Below, in pieces: positions 1-8,019 of a stretch of DNA of 59,609 nucleotides. The stretch is from assembly GCA_000433355.1 (NCBI GenBank), contig FR893138.1:33122-92730 (forward strand), in the 5' to 3' direction. The notes beneath the pieces were generated by a model. That model was not told the origin of the DNA. It ran no database searches and saw only the letters and a list, made by a program, of their open reading frames with translations. The DNA comes from Alistipes sp. CAG:435. Lineage in GTDB: Bacteria > Bacteroidota > Bacteroidia > Bacteroidales > UBA932. Each line of letters opens with the position of its first letter. Within the stretch, counting starts at the first letter, position 1. The position numbers and the translations under genes were made by a program.

Positions 1-2232
1 CTTCACACCATAAGGGAGGCCGGATTCCGGCACAGGAGTGCAGGTGAATATCAATTCCAGAGCCTCCTGAGGCCAGATGCTGAAGCGGTCGGCCATTCTG
101 ACACTGAACCCGTGCTCGGCCATCACACCGGTAAGCCTGCGCTGGAGGGCGAGGCTGGCGACCTTGAATGCCATATAGTTCTCTGTCGTGAACGGCTCGG
201 CGCAGGCCAAAGCCAGACTGATCTCAACAGGGGTTCCGATGCGGGAATATGTCGTGGCACCGGTGCGCAACTTATAAGATGAGAACTGGCGTACGGACGA
301 GGACTTGCTGACCCGGAATCCGCCAAGATACTGGCAAAGGATTTTCTGGACGGACTCCGCCGACAGATCGCCCACAATCACAAGAACTCCGTCATTCGCT
401 CTTATAAATTGATTGTCAAAAAAATCAGATGCGTCATCCAACGTTCTGGCGGTGAGACCGGACGGCGTCTTGACGGACGAGTAGTTGTAGTCCTGGTACA
501 TGAGGCTGTCCAGATAGGCCGGCTTGAGGGAAGCCAGTTCCATCCTTTTCCACGGCTCAAAGGCCGAAAGCGAAGGCTTCCGCATATTGGCGGCGGAAAG
601 CAAGGCCTTGAGGGTCAGCATGAACCTGTTTGACGGGGCTGAGCCGTAGAGTCGCAGATCAGATGTCGAGACGGCACATGACATCTCCACCCCGTTGGCA
701 CGGAGCACTTTGTCGAAGTCGCTTCCAGGCATGCCGGCGATGTTGCACAGGCCGAACATATCGGAGAAAAACGCTCCCTCCCCGCGAGGAAGATTCCGGA
801 CAGTGGAGAAACCACCCTTTATCATAAAAGAGTAACTGAAACGCCCGGCAGCCGGCATCTTCTTGTAAATCACCTTCATGCCATTGGAGAAAGTCCACAT
901 CTCCCCTCCGGAGACAGGCTCCGCGGCCACAGACTTCATCTTGACCTTATTCCTTTCGTTCCAGAAAGCCGAGGTGTCCTTGGCCGTCACAGGCCACTTG
1001 TAGAGCGGTTTGTCCAGCATGGAGACCCCGTCGGTCACCGAACCGAACAGAACCGGCCAGAACCATTCGTCATAATCCTCCTCGTTTCCCGTCCATGTGA
1101 TCTTGGGATTCTCCATCTCGGAGAGCAGGGCCAGAGTGTAACCGTTGAAAAGTTCGGTCTCAGCCTTTGTGGACATATTCCTGGAAGAGAAGAAGTTGGC
1201 CTTGGTCGCCGGGGAAGCCAGATCAGCTCCGTAAAGGTAAGAGGAGACGCAGCGCAGAACAAGGGCATCATTCGTCTGCGTCCTTAGGAAACCATTCAGG
1301 ACGGAATTGCGCGCGACCAGATATTCCTCCGCCCCGATTCCCTTGGAACAAATCTCCGAAAGGACGGAGGCGACCGCCATCGAGGCTGGCATCAGCTGGC
1401 CGCGGGAGGTCCGCACACTCACGCTGAAACGCTCGTCACCAGCGCATGACGCACTTCCAAGATATTCAACATCAAACGATTCCACAGGAATATCCCTACC
1501 AAGGAAACTTTCGCGGAGGCGGCTTGAGACAATCTCCCTCAACGATCTGGAGAATAGTTCCGAGATGAACGGCTGGATCGTGTTCATCTGGTCGTCAGGT
1601 GTCCTCGGCGAGCGGAACTCCACAGTCACGGAAGAACCGCCGGACGGGATGAATGAATATTCAGGAGCGATGGCAGGCCTCCAGACATATTCCTTCTTCT
1701 TGTAGGCGGGATTGCGGGAAGGAACCATCAGCGAGAATACGTTCATCCTTTCCTTGATGGCGGTAGGATTGATGTCACCCGCGATGATGATGGCATGCTG
1801 GCAAGGCTGAGCCGCGATGAGGTCGAACAGCATGAGAAGCGTGGTGTCCGACGCGGCCTGGTCAAAGACCGGCACATCATCGAATCTGAATATTGTCGCG
1901 TCGTCACGGTAGGAGATATATCCTTCCGAACGGCAGCCTATTCCCTTGCGCGACAAGAACTTATAAGGAATCGTCTTGTTGAAGTGGGGCAATGACGAAA
2001 GCTCTTTTCTCGCTGACAGAGTGTCGCTTACCCCCTTGCGCACAAGCGCGAAGTCAGCGACTCCCTTCATCGATGGATTCGTCAACAGATAGTAGGAAAT
2101 CCCGTTGGTAAGATTGCCGGTAGTGACCGAGCCGTCCTTCTGGAGAACGGGCAGATTCTGCGCTGGCATCATTATTGAAAAACCAAACAGCGCAAAACAC
2201 AAGACTGATTTGAAGATAAGACTACGCATCAT
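1..2232 (-). CDS. M16-like secreted protein lacking the zinc motif (partial, 3' end outside window)
   Basis: The frame is open from an ATG at 2232 to the window edge, giving 744 visible residues with the C-terminus missing. A signal peptide ends near residue 24 (PAQ). The body has the repeated alpha/beta organisation of M16 (pitrilysin-type) proteins: a first domain beginning NGISYYLLTNP near residue 43 and a second beginning NGMKVIYKK near residue 445. Active M16 enzymes carry HxxEH shortly after such a start. Here the corresponding stretches (about residues 72-92, and RGEGAFFSDMF near 485) have no HxxEH, so it is probably a non-catalytic paralogue or partner subunit. The frame is intact, which argues against simple decay. 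GGGAGG sits 7 nt before the first of two in-frame ATGs (2232 and 2229), supporting 2232. Family assignment is fairly sure; the role is inferred. Confidence 0.75.
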   Translation of the reverse strand, partial: MMRSLIFKSVLCFALFGFSIMMPAQNLPVLQKDGSVTTGNLTNGISYYLLTNPSMKGVADFALVRKGVSDTLSARKELSSLPHFNKTIPYKFLSRKGIGCRSEGYISYRDDATIFRFDDVPVFDQAASDTTLLMLFDLIAAQPCQHAIIIAGDINPTAIKERMNVFSLMVPSRNPAYKKKEYVWRPAIAPEYSFIPSGGSSVTVEFRSPRTPDDQMNTIQPFISELFSRSLREIVSSRLRESFLGRDIPVESFDVEYLGSASCAGDERFSVSVRTSRGQLMPASMAVASVLSEICSKGIGAEEYLVARNSVLNGFLRTQTNDALVLRCVSSYLYGADLASPATKANFFSSRNMSTKAETELFNGYTLALLSEMENPKITWTGNEEDYDEWFWPVLFGSVTDGVSMLDKPLYKWPVTAKDTSAFWNERNKVKMKSVAAEPVSGGEMWTFSNGMKVIYKKMPAAGRFSYSFMIKGGFSTVRNLPRGEGAFFSDMFGLCNIAGMPGSDFDKVLRANGVEMSCAVSTSDLRLYGSAPSNRFMLTLKALLSAANMRKPSLSAFEPWKRMELASLKPAYLDSLMYQDYNYSSVKTPSGLTARTLDDASDFFDNQFIRANDGVLVIVGDLSAESVQKILCQYLGGFRVSKSSSVRQFSSYKLRTGATTYSRIGTPVEISLALACAEPFTTENYMAFKVASLALQRRLTGVMAEHGFSVRMADRFSIWPQEALELIFTCTPVPESGLPYGVK

Positions 2233-2250
2233 TGACACCTCCCGTTTAGA

Positions 2251-2283
2251 CAAAAATAGCCAATAATGTGCAATTGACACAAA
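2251..2283 (-). promoter_or_regulatory. Bacteroides-type promoter of the M16-like gene
   Basis: On the minus strand TTTG (2283-2280) is followed after 21 nt by TATTTTTG (2258-2251), matching the Bacteroidota -33/-7 consensus TTTG / TAnnTTTG. It lies about 20 bp upstream of the start codon. Confidence 0.55.
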
Positions 2284-2290
2284 TTTTTAT

Positions 2291-2298
2291 TACATTTG
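2291..2298 (+). promoter_or_regulatory. -7 box of the TPR/U32 transcription unit
   Basis: TACATTTG is a perfect match to TAnnTTTG, 48 bp before the TPR gene start and divergent from the M16 promoter. No clear -33 TTTG is seen at the usual spacing. Confidence 0.4.
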
Positions 2299-2346
2299 TG
2301 GTTATTGCGATTATAAGGAATATAGTTAAACATAATTTTTAATACG

Positions 2347-3282
2347 ATGAAAAAGTTTATTCTCGCGATCGCTGCCGCGTTCATGGCAGCAAGCATGGCA
2401 TCCGCCCAGGACATGGCCCAGGCAACAGAACTCTACAATAATGGAGCCACAGCCATCTCTATGAAGAATTGGACTGAAGCCCTCGACTGCTTCCAGAAAG
2501 CTCTCGAAATGGGTAAGACTATAGGCGCTGACGCCGATGAGCTCGTGGCAAACTGCAAGAACGCCATCCCTGGAGTCTCCCTTGAGATCGCAAAGGACCT
2601 GATCAAGGACGCGAAGTACGATGAGGCCGCAGTCAAACTCGACGAGGTAGCGAAGATCGCCACTGAATATGAGAACGCCGAGGTTGCCGAGAAGGCTAAG
2701 GAACTCGTTCCTCAGATGTGGATGCAGAAAGGTGTTGACGCACTCAAACTGAAGGACTTCGCCACCGCCGCCGATGGTTTCGCGAAGTCTTACGCCGCCG
2801 ACACCACCGCCGGCAAGACAGCCCTTTATCTCGGTCAGGCTCTCGGAGCGCAGGGCAAGACCGAGGAGGCCATCGAGGCTTTCAGGCATGCCGCATGGAA
2901 CGGTGAGGAGGCCGAGGCCAAGGAGCAGGTTTCCAACATCTATGTAAGGCAGGCCAACGCCGCCCTTAAGGGCCAGAAGTTCGCTGACGCCGTGAAGGCA
3001 GCCGAGAAGGCCAACAGTTATGTCGAGAACGCCACAGCTTACCTCATCGCAGGGCAGAGCTCACAGAAACTCAGCAAGAACGCCGACGCCATCAAGTACT
3101 TCGAGAAGTATCTTGAGATGAAACCGGACGCGAAGAACGCTCCGGCCATCACTTTCACCGTGGCCGCCCTCTATCAGGGCGCTAAGAACAACGCCAAGGC
3201 TCTTGAATACTACAAGAAGGTACAGGACGATCCTAAGTTCGGCGCACAGGCCAAGCAGATGATCGCTTCCCTCAGCAAGTAA
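2347..3282 (+). CDS. Secreted tetratricopeptide-repeat protein
   Basis: 311 aa. An N-terminal signal peptide (MKKFILAIAAAF...ASAQ, cut near residue 21) is followed by helical TPR-like repeats over almost the whole length, for example around ALDCFQKALEMG, AADGFAKSYAAD, AIEAFRHAAWNG, AIKYFEKYLEM and ALEYYKKVQDD. The protein is rich in Ala and Lys and uses strongly biased codons, suggesting good expression. TPRs scaffold protein contacts; no catalytic domain is visible, so a periplasmic or envelope scaffolding role is inferred. The U32 gene starts 3 nt after the stop, so the two are cotranscribed. No specific partner can be named. Confidence 0.85.
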   Translation: MKKFILAIAAAFMAASMASAQDMAQATELYNNGATAISMKNWTEALDCFQKALEMGKTIGADADELVANCKNAIPGVSLEIAKDLIKDAKYDEAAVKLDEVAKIATEYENAEVAEKAKELVPQMWMQKGVDALKLKDFATAADGFAKSYAADTTAGKTALYLGQALGAQGKTEEAIEAFRHAAWNGEEAEAKEQVSNIYVRQANAALKGQKFADAVKAAEKANSYVENATAYLIAGQSSQKLSKNADAIKYFEKYLEMKPDAKNAPAITFTVAALYQGAKNNAKALEYYKKVQDDPKFGAQAKQMIASLSK

Positions 3283-3285
3283 CCA

Positions 3286-5376
3286 ATGAAGTTCCTCGAA
3301 CTTCTTGCTCCGGCAAGAAACGCTGACATCGGCATCGCGGCGATTGACTGCGGTGCCGATGCCGTGTATATCGCCGGGCCTGCGTTCGGGGCGCGTCAAG
3401 CCGCCGGAAACTCGATGGAGGACATCCGGAGGCTCACCGAATATGCTCACAGATTCGGAGCGCGCATATTCCTGACACTCAACACTATTCTTTTTGACAA
3501 CGAGCTCGCGGAGGCGGAAAGACTGCTTGCCGAGGCGAAGGACGCGGGAGTGGATGCCATCATCGCGCAGGACCTTGCGGTCTGGGAACTGACCGACCTG
3601 CCGGTCCACGCTTCGACACAATGTGCGATAAGGACTCCGGAGAAGGCACGGCTCTACGAGGGCATCGGAGCCTCACGGCTTGTTCTGGAGCGGGAGATGT
3701 CTCTGGACCAAATCCGTGCGATAAGGTCGTCCGTGGACTGGGAACTGGAGTTTTTCGTACACGGAGCGCTCTGCGTCTGCTACAGCGGCCAGTGCTATAT
3801 GTCAGAGCGGATTGCCGGGCGAAGCGCCAACAGAGGGGAATGCATCCAGGCGTGCCGGTCGCTTTACGACCTTGTGGACGAAGATGGAAACGTACTGGTG
3901 CGGAACAAGGCCTTACTTTCGCTGAAGGACTACAACCTCAAGGACAGGCTGAAAGACCTTGCGGAAGCGGGAATATGCTCGTTCAAGATCGAGGGAAGGT
4001 TGAAGAACATCTCCTACGTGCGGAATGTCGTCCGGGCATATTCATTGGCATTGGATGAGTTGGTCGCGGCGAATCCGGGAAAGTACCGTAGGGTTTCTTT
4101 CGGTCGGTCGGAAGGCGGGTTCACGCCGGATCTGGCCAAGACTTTCAACCGTGGGTACACGCAATTGTTTCTGGACGGGAAACGGTCTGGGAACTGGTCC
4201 TCGATGGACGCGCCGAAATCAATCGGAGAAGAGGTCGGGACGGTGGTTTCCATCGCCCCAATGCGCCAGAACTATTCAAACGGAAAGAGGCTGAGCGAGG
4301 AGAACATCACAATAACATTACGGATGAAAAATCCGGGTGACCGGCTTCAGAACGGGGACGGATTCTCTTTTCTGTCCAAAGGTCGTGGGGAGATTGTCGG
4401 TTTCCGTGGCGATGTCTGCCAAGGGAACCGGATAACGTGCATAAATGTCACTGGACTCTATCCCGGAGCCAAACTGTACCGGAACCTCAGCAACGCATTC
4501 GAGAAAGAGCTGGAGTCTAATCTGCCTGTCAGGACTATTCCTGTTTCGGTGGATATTTCGGTCATTGTGGTTCCGGTCACTTCGACAAGCTCAGGGACCG
4601 AAGAGGACTGGTCGCCGAGCTTGCCGAAGCGACTCAGCGAACCAACATATTCACTGAAAATCAACGCGGTAAGTCAGGACGGGCGGAGCGTCAAACTGGA
4701 ACGTGAAGCGGGACACAACGCAGCGGAGAACCCAGAAAGGATGCGCGGAATGTTCGCCACTCAAATCTCAAAGGCCACAGGAATATATTCATTCACCCTC
4801 CGCTCGCTTGAAGTGGAGAATCCGGACGGCTCGCTGCCGTTCCTTCCGACATCAGCCCTCAACGCAATCAGACGAGACCTCGCCGCCGCCCTGGAAGAGA
4901 TGCCTTGCCGGGCGATTCCTCTGCCGGTAAACCAGGCGTCAAGCCGTACCGGGAACGCCGAATATCCAGTACTTGAGCCTGATGTCTTGTCACAAGTGCA
5001 AGATATTCAAGAGACAACATCGAATGGCCCACACCTTTCGTACAAGGCAAACATCGCGAACCACATCGCCCGTAAGATATACATGTCGTTGGGAGCATCC
5101 CGGACCGATGACGCTTTCGAGATCTCTCACCGCCCCGATGCCGAGCTGATGCGCACCAAGTACTGCATCCGTTATGAGCTCGGCCTCTGTCCAGTTCATC
5201 AAGCCGGCAGACAGCATGGCAGGGCAAATCATACTTCCGGTATGGTAAATCCTCCTATCCCAAGCAGCCGCAAAACCAATCTATACCTGACCAACAACGG
5301 CAAACGGTATCACCTCGCCTTTGACTGCGCGAACTGTGAGATGGTCGTCAGGACATATTTTTGTTCTATTTTATAA
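3286..5376 (+). CDS. U32 family protein, RlhA/YhbU-like (23S rRNA hydroxylation type)
   Basis: 696 aa. The N-terminal half is a U32 barrel (LLAPARNADIGIAAIDCGAD..., then VHASTQCAIRTPEKARLYEG) with the U32 signature FFVHGALCVCYSGQCYMS near residues 157-175, followed by GRSANRGECIQACR. Conserved cysteines recur here and in the tail (YCIRYELGLCPVH, DCANCEM), consistent with iron-sulfur binding in RlhA/TrhP relatives, which act in tRNA or rRNA hydroxylation; earlier annotation as collagenase-like peptidase is probably misleading. The length fits long RlhA-type members. Residues about 430-453 are encoded by an inverted pair of repetitive palindromes inserted in frame (separate entry). It follows the TPR gene with a 3-nt gap. 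Family call is strong, exact RNA target uncertain. Confidence 0.85.
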   Translation: MKFLELLAPARNADIGIAAIDCGADAVYIAGPAFGARQAAGNSMEDIRRLTEYAHRFGARIFLTLNTILFDNELAEAERLLAEAKDAGVDAIIAQDLAVWELTDLPVHASTQCAIRTPEKARLYEGIGASRLVLEREMSLDQIRAIRSSVDWELEFFVHGALCVCYSGQCYMSERIAGRSANRGECIQACRSLYDLVDEDGNVLVRNKALLSLKDYNLKDRLKDLAEAGICSFKIEGRLKNISYVRNVVRAYSLALDELVAANPGKYRRVSFGRSEGGFTPDLAKTFNRGYTQLFLDGKRSGNWSSMDAPKSIGEEVGTVVSIAPMRQNYSNGKRLSEENITITLRMKNPGDRLQNGDGFSFLSKGRGEIVGFRGDVCQGNRITCINVTGLYPGAKLYRNLSNAFEKELESNLPVRTIPVSVDISVIVVPVTSTSSGTEEDWSPSLPKRLSEPTYSLKINAVSQDGRSVKLEREAGHNAAENPERMRGMFATQISKATGIYSFTLRSLEVENPDGSLPFLPTSALNAIRRDLAAALEEMPCRAIPLPVNQASSRTGNAEYPVLEPDVLSQVQDIQETTSNGPHLSYKANIANHIARKIYMSLGASRTDDAFEISHRPDAELMRTKYCIRYELGLCPVHQAGRQHGRANHTSGMVNPPIPSSRKTNLYLTNNGKRYHLAFDCANCEMVVRTYFCSIL
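4574..4643. repeat. Inverted pair of REP-like palindromes inside the U32 coding sequence
   Basis: Unit 1 (4574-4600) begins CGGTCACTTCGACAAGCTC and ends GGGACCG. Unit 2 (4610-4643) contains GGTCGCCGAGCTTGCCGAAG, whose reverse complement matches unit 1 with few changes. The pair translates without a stop into a Ser/Thr/Pro-rich linker (about residues 430-453). The core CTTCGACAAGCTCAG recurs near 56790 and 58330. Confidence 0.8.
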
Positions 5377-5554
5377 TTTTTTTTAGCCCAAATTATCACA
5401 TATTGCAACATAAATATTCATAAACAGGGCAGGAATATACTCTCAGCACATATCACAATATGCCATTAGTGGCGATACAAGGCACATTTTAGGCAATAAA
5501 ATATTCCTTACATATTATAAGTAATTATGCCCTGGTTGTACTGCTGGCACAGCA
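5377..5554. other. AT-rich intergenic stretch before the gene relics
   Basis: After the U32 stop there is AT-rich sequence with no coding signal, no clear terminator hairpin and no RNA gene that I can recognise. It contains three GAATAT/ATATTC sites (near 5415, 5432 and 5501). Confidence 0.5.
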
Positions 5555-5632
5555 TGCTACAACGACGAGGAATTGAAATCTCGTCTGGACGATGTGGATC
5601 AAAGGCTCACGGAAGTCGAGGCCAAGGTCGCA
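5555..5632 (+). pseudogene. Remnant of a DUF4988-type lipoprotein N-terminus
   Basis: One frame reads CYNDEELKSRLDDVDQRL then TEVEAKV. This is the lipobox cysteine plus heptad coiled coil typical of the start of DUF4988 or PL29-type Bacteroidales surface lipoproteins. Nothing of the mature protein follows: at about 5630 the sequence changes to a YhcH-like end in another frame. No intact start or signal peptide is visible upstream. It reads as a deletion junction left by loss of a longer gene. Confidence 0.6.
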
Positions 5633-5885
5633 TCACGACAAGTACATCGACCTGCAGGTCCCGCTTTCTGGTGATGAATATTTCGGTGTCAAACCCAGAA
5701 AAGAGTGCGGCGAGGCCAAGGACATCAATGCCGGCAACGACATCATGTTCTTCGACGACCCCGTCACCGAGACCGTCCATGTCAAGGCCGGCGACTCCAT
5801 CACATTCACCCCTGACACCGCCCACGCCCCGCTCATCGGGACCGGGCGCATCAAAAAGGCCATCTTCAAGATCAAGGTCGTGTGA
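5628..5885 (+). pseudogene. Remnant of a YhcH/YjgK/YiaL family protein (C-terminal part)
   Basis: The frame reads SHHDKYIDLQVPLSGDEYFG near its start, then NDIMFFDDP and AGDSITFTPDTAHAP, ending FKIKVV and a stop. These are the recognisable C-terminal motifs of the YhcH/YjgK/YiaL (DUF386) cupin family, associated with sialic acid and other sugar catabolism. The N-terminal 60-70 residues of the family are missing and replaced by the DUF4988 fragment in a different frame. An ORF could formally start at 5592, but its first residues do not resemble the family. Considered a truncated, probably non-functional gene. Confidence 0.65.
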
Positions 5886-5912
5886 AGATGTCAAGAATCA
5901 ACGCCTTGATGA

Positions 5913-6275
5913 TCAAAGCATCAGCATGGCGGCCGGACGTATCTTCAGAAAACGGCAGATATGTCCGGCCGTTTTCAGATTGGGTTCTGATTTCCCAGAC
6001 ACAAAATCATTCACTCGCGTCGTGCTGATTCCGAGTTCTTCCGCAAGCTGTTTCTGAGTGATATGATTCTCTTTCAGGCCGTCAGCGATAAGATCCGCGA
6101 CGCTCGGCTTGACTATGGGGAAATGTTCCTTCTCATAATCAATGACAATGTCAGACATCATCATCAGCTCAACGGCCTTGGGGTCATCCAATGGTGTGCT
6201 GTCATCAACCAGAGGAAGCAGATCCTCCACTCTTTTCTGAGCCAATTTGTACTGGTTTTCAGTGATTATCCTCAT
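5913..6275 (-). CDS. higA: HigA-type antitoxin, XRE helix-turn-helix
   Basis: 120 aa. The N-terminal half is a variable region (QYKLAQKRVEDLLPLVDD); residues about 60-118 form an XRE/Cro-type HTH: VADLIADGLKENHITQKQLA, ELGISTTRVNDFVSGKSEPN, then a short hydrophobic end. This is the layout of HigA antitoxins, which bind both the toxin and the operator upstream of the pair. The gene lies 12 bp downstream of the HigB-like gene, in the toxin-first order usual for hig loci. Probably autoregulates through the inverted repeat upstream of higB. Confidence 0.85.
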   Translation of the reverse strand: MRIITENQYKLAQKRVEDLLPLVDDSTPLDDPKAVELMMMSDIVIDYEKEHFPIVKPSVADLIADGLKENHITQKQLAEELGISTTRVNDFVSGKSEPNLKTAGHICRFLKIRPAAMLML

Positions 6276-6287
6276 AATCCTACCCTC

Positions 6288-6587
6288 TTATATAGTTGAA
6301 GCGTCAATTTTATCATAATCTTGATGTGTACCGACGAACCGTATGAAAACATACCCCATCACAAATTTCACAACGACAATCAATCCATACTTGTTGCCAC
6401 CTATGTTAAAGACATAATGTTGGTTTCCCACACAGTCAACCGCGCCAAAAGACATCCTCATTTCCGCGAAGGAATGCCACTCTGCCTCCTCAACGGTATG
6501 ATACCAACGCTCAAGCGGTATCCTTGCGTCCTCGTGCCCGGCTTGCTCGTAAAATTCCTTCAGTTTTCTATGCGAAACGATTCTCAT
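6288..6587 (-). CDS. higB: HigB-type toxin (RelE-fold mRNA interferase)
   Basis: 99 aa. The sequence reads MRIVSHRKLKEFYEQAGHED, then an EWHSFAEMRMSFGAVDCVGN stretch, then NIGGNKYGLIVVVKFVMGYV and FIRFVGTHQDYDKIDA near the end. That pattern (VFNIGGNKYRL...VYIRFIGTHxEYD) is diagnostic of the HigB family, ribosome-dependent mRNA-cleaving toxins of type II systems. Length is typical. It precedes the antitoxin gene by 12 bp. The frame is intact, so the module looks functional. It sits beside gene relics, consistent with an accessory insertion site. Confidence 0.88.
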   Translation of the reverse strand: MRIVSHRKLKEFYEQAGHEDARIPLERWYHTVEEAEWHSFAEMRMSFGAVDCVGNQHYVFNIGGNKYGLIVVVKFVMGYVFIRFVGTHQDYDKIDASTI

Positions 6588-6616
6588 ATAGTATTACCCA
6601 GTGCGAAATTACACAA

Positions 6617-6668
6617 ATATTCCGTAAATCAAAATTTTCATAATAATAAATTCCAATTTACGGAATAT
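6617..6668. promoter_or_regulatory. Perfect 13-bp inverted repeat upstream of higBA (candidate HigA operator)
   Basis: ATATTCCGTAAAT (6617-6629) and ATTTACGGAATAT (6656-6668) are exact reverse complements separated by 26 AT-rich bp, 30-80 bp upstream of the higB start. An imperfect -7 box (AATATTTG, minus strand) overlaps the proximal arm. Position and symmetry suggest an antitoxin operator; a stem-loop role is an alternative. Confidence 0.45.
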
Positions 6669-6689
6669 CTAAAGTCTCAATCCAGAGAT

Positions 6690-7907
6690 TTACATGAAGC
6701 TGAACGTTATGCTGACGTCGCCGAAGCGGTTTGGCTTACCGTTGTACTTCTCGAAATAGTTGTTGGAGAGTTTTCCGCGCCAGACGAGGTCATCATTACG
6801 ACGGAAAGGAAGTTCGACCTCGAATCCATAAGACTTGGATTTGATCTTCACCAAGCCGCTGGCCTTCCATGAAGTCTGCTTGCCGCCATCATCCTCGATC
6901 ATCAGGAACACGCACTCCTCAAGCTGCGATGTCCATTCCGACACAAGCACGGTGTTGAATCTCAACGTTTTGCCCACATTCTTGCGTTTCACGTTGATCA
7001 TCATGTCGGTGACGGACGGGCTGTAAAGCTTCAACTCCTCCTCAGTCTTGGCCGTGAACCCATTCAAAGAGCCGCACTTAACGAAGAACTCCGAGCCGCC
7101 TGCCAACCATGAATCATAGTTTCGATGAGCCTTGAATTCTTTGAGGACCAATGTCCGGCAATCTTCGTAAGACCTTGTGGAGACTGCCACTGTCCTCTCC
7201 GGATAAAGAGCGTCCAGCATCTTAGGAGTAAGATATGCGGCATCCTCATTCCTGTTTATGACCCATACAGGATGATTGCGGGCATATTCCTCATCCACAG
7301 TGACTTCCTTTACGATCCAAGCCCCGTTCGGGAGTTGCTCCCTAAGGAAACCTACATTAGAGTCATCCTGCCGCCTGAGATAAGCATCGCCGGAAGACTC
7401 CTCCGGATTGAAAGTGATGACAGGCATTGCCTTCCCGTCCCAGTCCTCTGAATATGGCCAATAGATCTGCAACCCGGATGCGGAAAGAGCGTCCAAGAAA
7501 GAACCCGCCCTGGTCTGAGCGATGTCCGCGGCGGACAAAAGATCACGCAAAGGTTCTGGATATTCAGTCACGGATCTTGTCTGAAGCAGTTCGTGCCCGA
7601 CTCCGGAACCCGGAGACGCAAGCAGATTCGCGAAAGGATATTCCTCATCATAGCCATTGGAAGACGAGGAGACCACACCATCGAAGACTTCACGGACCTG
7701 GGTCAACGTGAGAGGCAACCCGGAGAGCATTCTTGCGACGCTTTCGGCCGACAGATCAGTAGCCGGATCCACCATGGAGATCGGATCGGCGGGAGACAGT
7801 TCCGCTTGTTCCACCCGGTCGCAAGCGGATGAAAACAGGGCGGCGAACACCGCAAGGGCCGGCGCGACTGACGCCAGCAACCTTTTCTTTGTACTGAAAT
7901 TCTTCAT
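6690..7907 (-). CDS. Hypothetical lipoprotein
   Basis: 405 aa, not recognised. The N-terminus is a lipoprotein signal (MKNFSTKKRLLASVAPALAV..., lipobox-like FSSAC with Cys at residue 29). The mature part is acidic and globular. It has an N-terminal region rich in Ser/Asp/Glu, a middle part with aromatic-rich segments (SGLQIYWPYSEDWDG, GAWIVKEVTVDEEYARNHPV) and a C-terminal region of alternating strands ending FGDVSITFSFM, suggesting a beta-sandwich end. No catalytic motif is seen. It is a single-gene unit: its promoter box follows the prmC terminator. Surface or periplasmic location is inferred from the lipobox. Confidence 0.75.
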   Translation of the reverse strand: MKNFSTKKRLLASVAPALAVFAALFSSACDRVEQAELSPADPISMVDPATDLSAESVARMLSGLPLTLTQVREVFDGVVSSSSNGYDEEYPFANLLASPGSGVGHELLQTRSVTEYPEPLRDLLSAADIAQTRAGSFLDALSASGLQIYWPYSEDWDGKAMPVITFNPEESSGDAYLRRQDDSNVGFLREQLPNGAWIVKEVTVDEEYARNHPVWVINRNEDAAYLTPKMLDALYPERTVAVSTRSYEDCRTLVLKEFKAHRNYDSWLAGGSEFFVKCGSLNGFTAKTEEELKLYSPSVTDMMINVKRKNVGKTLRFNTVLVSEWTSQLEECVFLMIEDDGGKQTSWKASGLVKIKSKSYGFEVELPFRRNDDLVWRGKLSNNYFEKYNGKPNRFGDVSITFSFM

Positions 7908-7949
7908 TACTGAATGAGTTTAAAGTTGTTGATACAGCACAAAGTGACA

Positions 7950-7957
7950 CAAAAATA
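7950..7957 (-). promoter_or_regulatory. -7 box of the lipoprotein gene
   Basis: TATTTTTG on the minus strand is a perfect TAnnTTTG, 43 bp upstream of the lipoprotein start. It coincides with the U-tract of the prmC terminator hairpin. Confidence 0.4.
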
Positions 7958-7984
7958 GCCGTGGATTGAAATATTCCACGGCTA
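7956..7984 (-). terminator. Intrinsic terminator after prmC
   Basis: TAGCCGTGGA (7956-7965) and TCCACGGCTA (7975-7984) form a perfect 10-bp stem with a 9-nt loop. Read leftward from prmC, the stem is followed at once by TTTTTG. It lies 36 bp after the prmC stop. Confidence 0.75.
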
Positions 7985-8019
7985 ATTGTCGAAAAAGGGC
8001 TTCCAGTTACATGCAGCCC

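Noticed and set aside
5592..5885. Intact 97-aa protein
   Set aside because: The C-terminal part is YhcH-like but the first 12 codons are antiframe sequence from a lipoprotein relic; no ribosome binding site or promoter fits.
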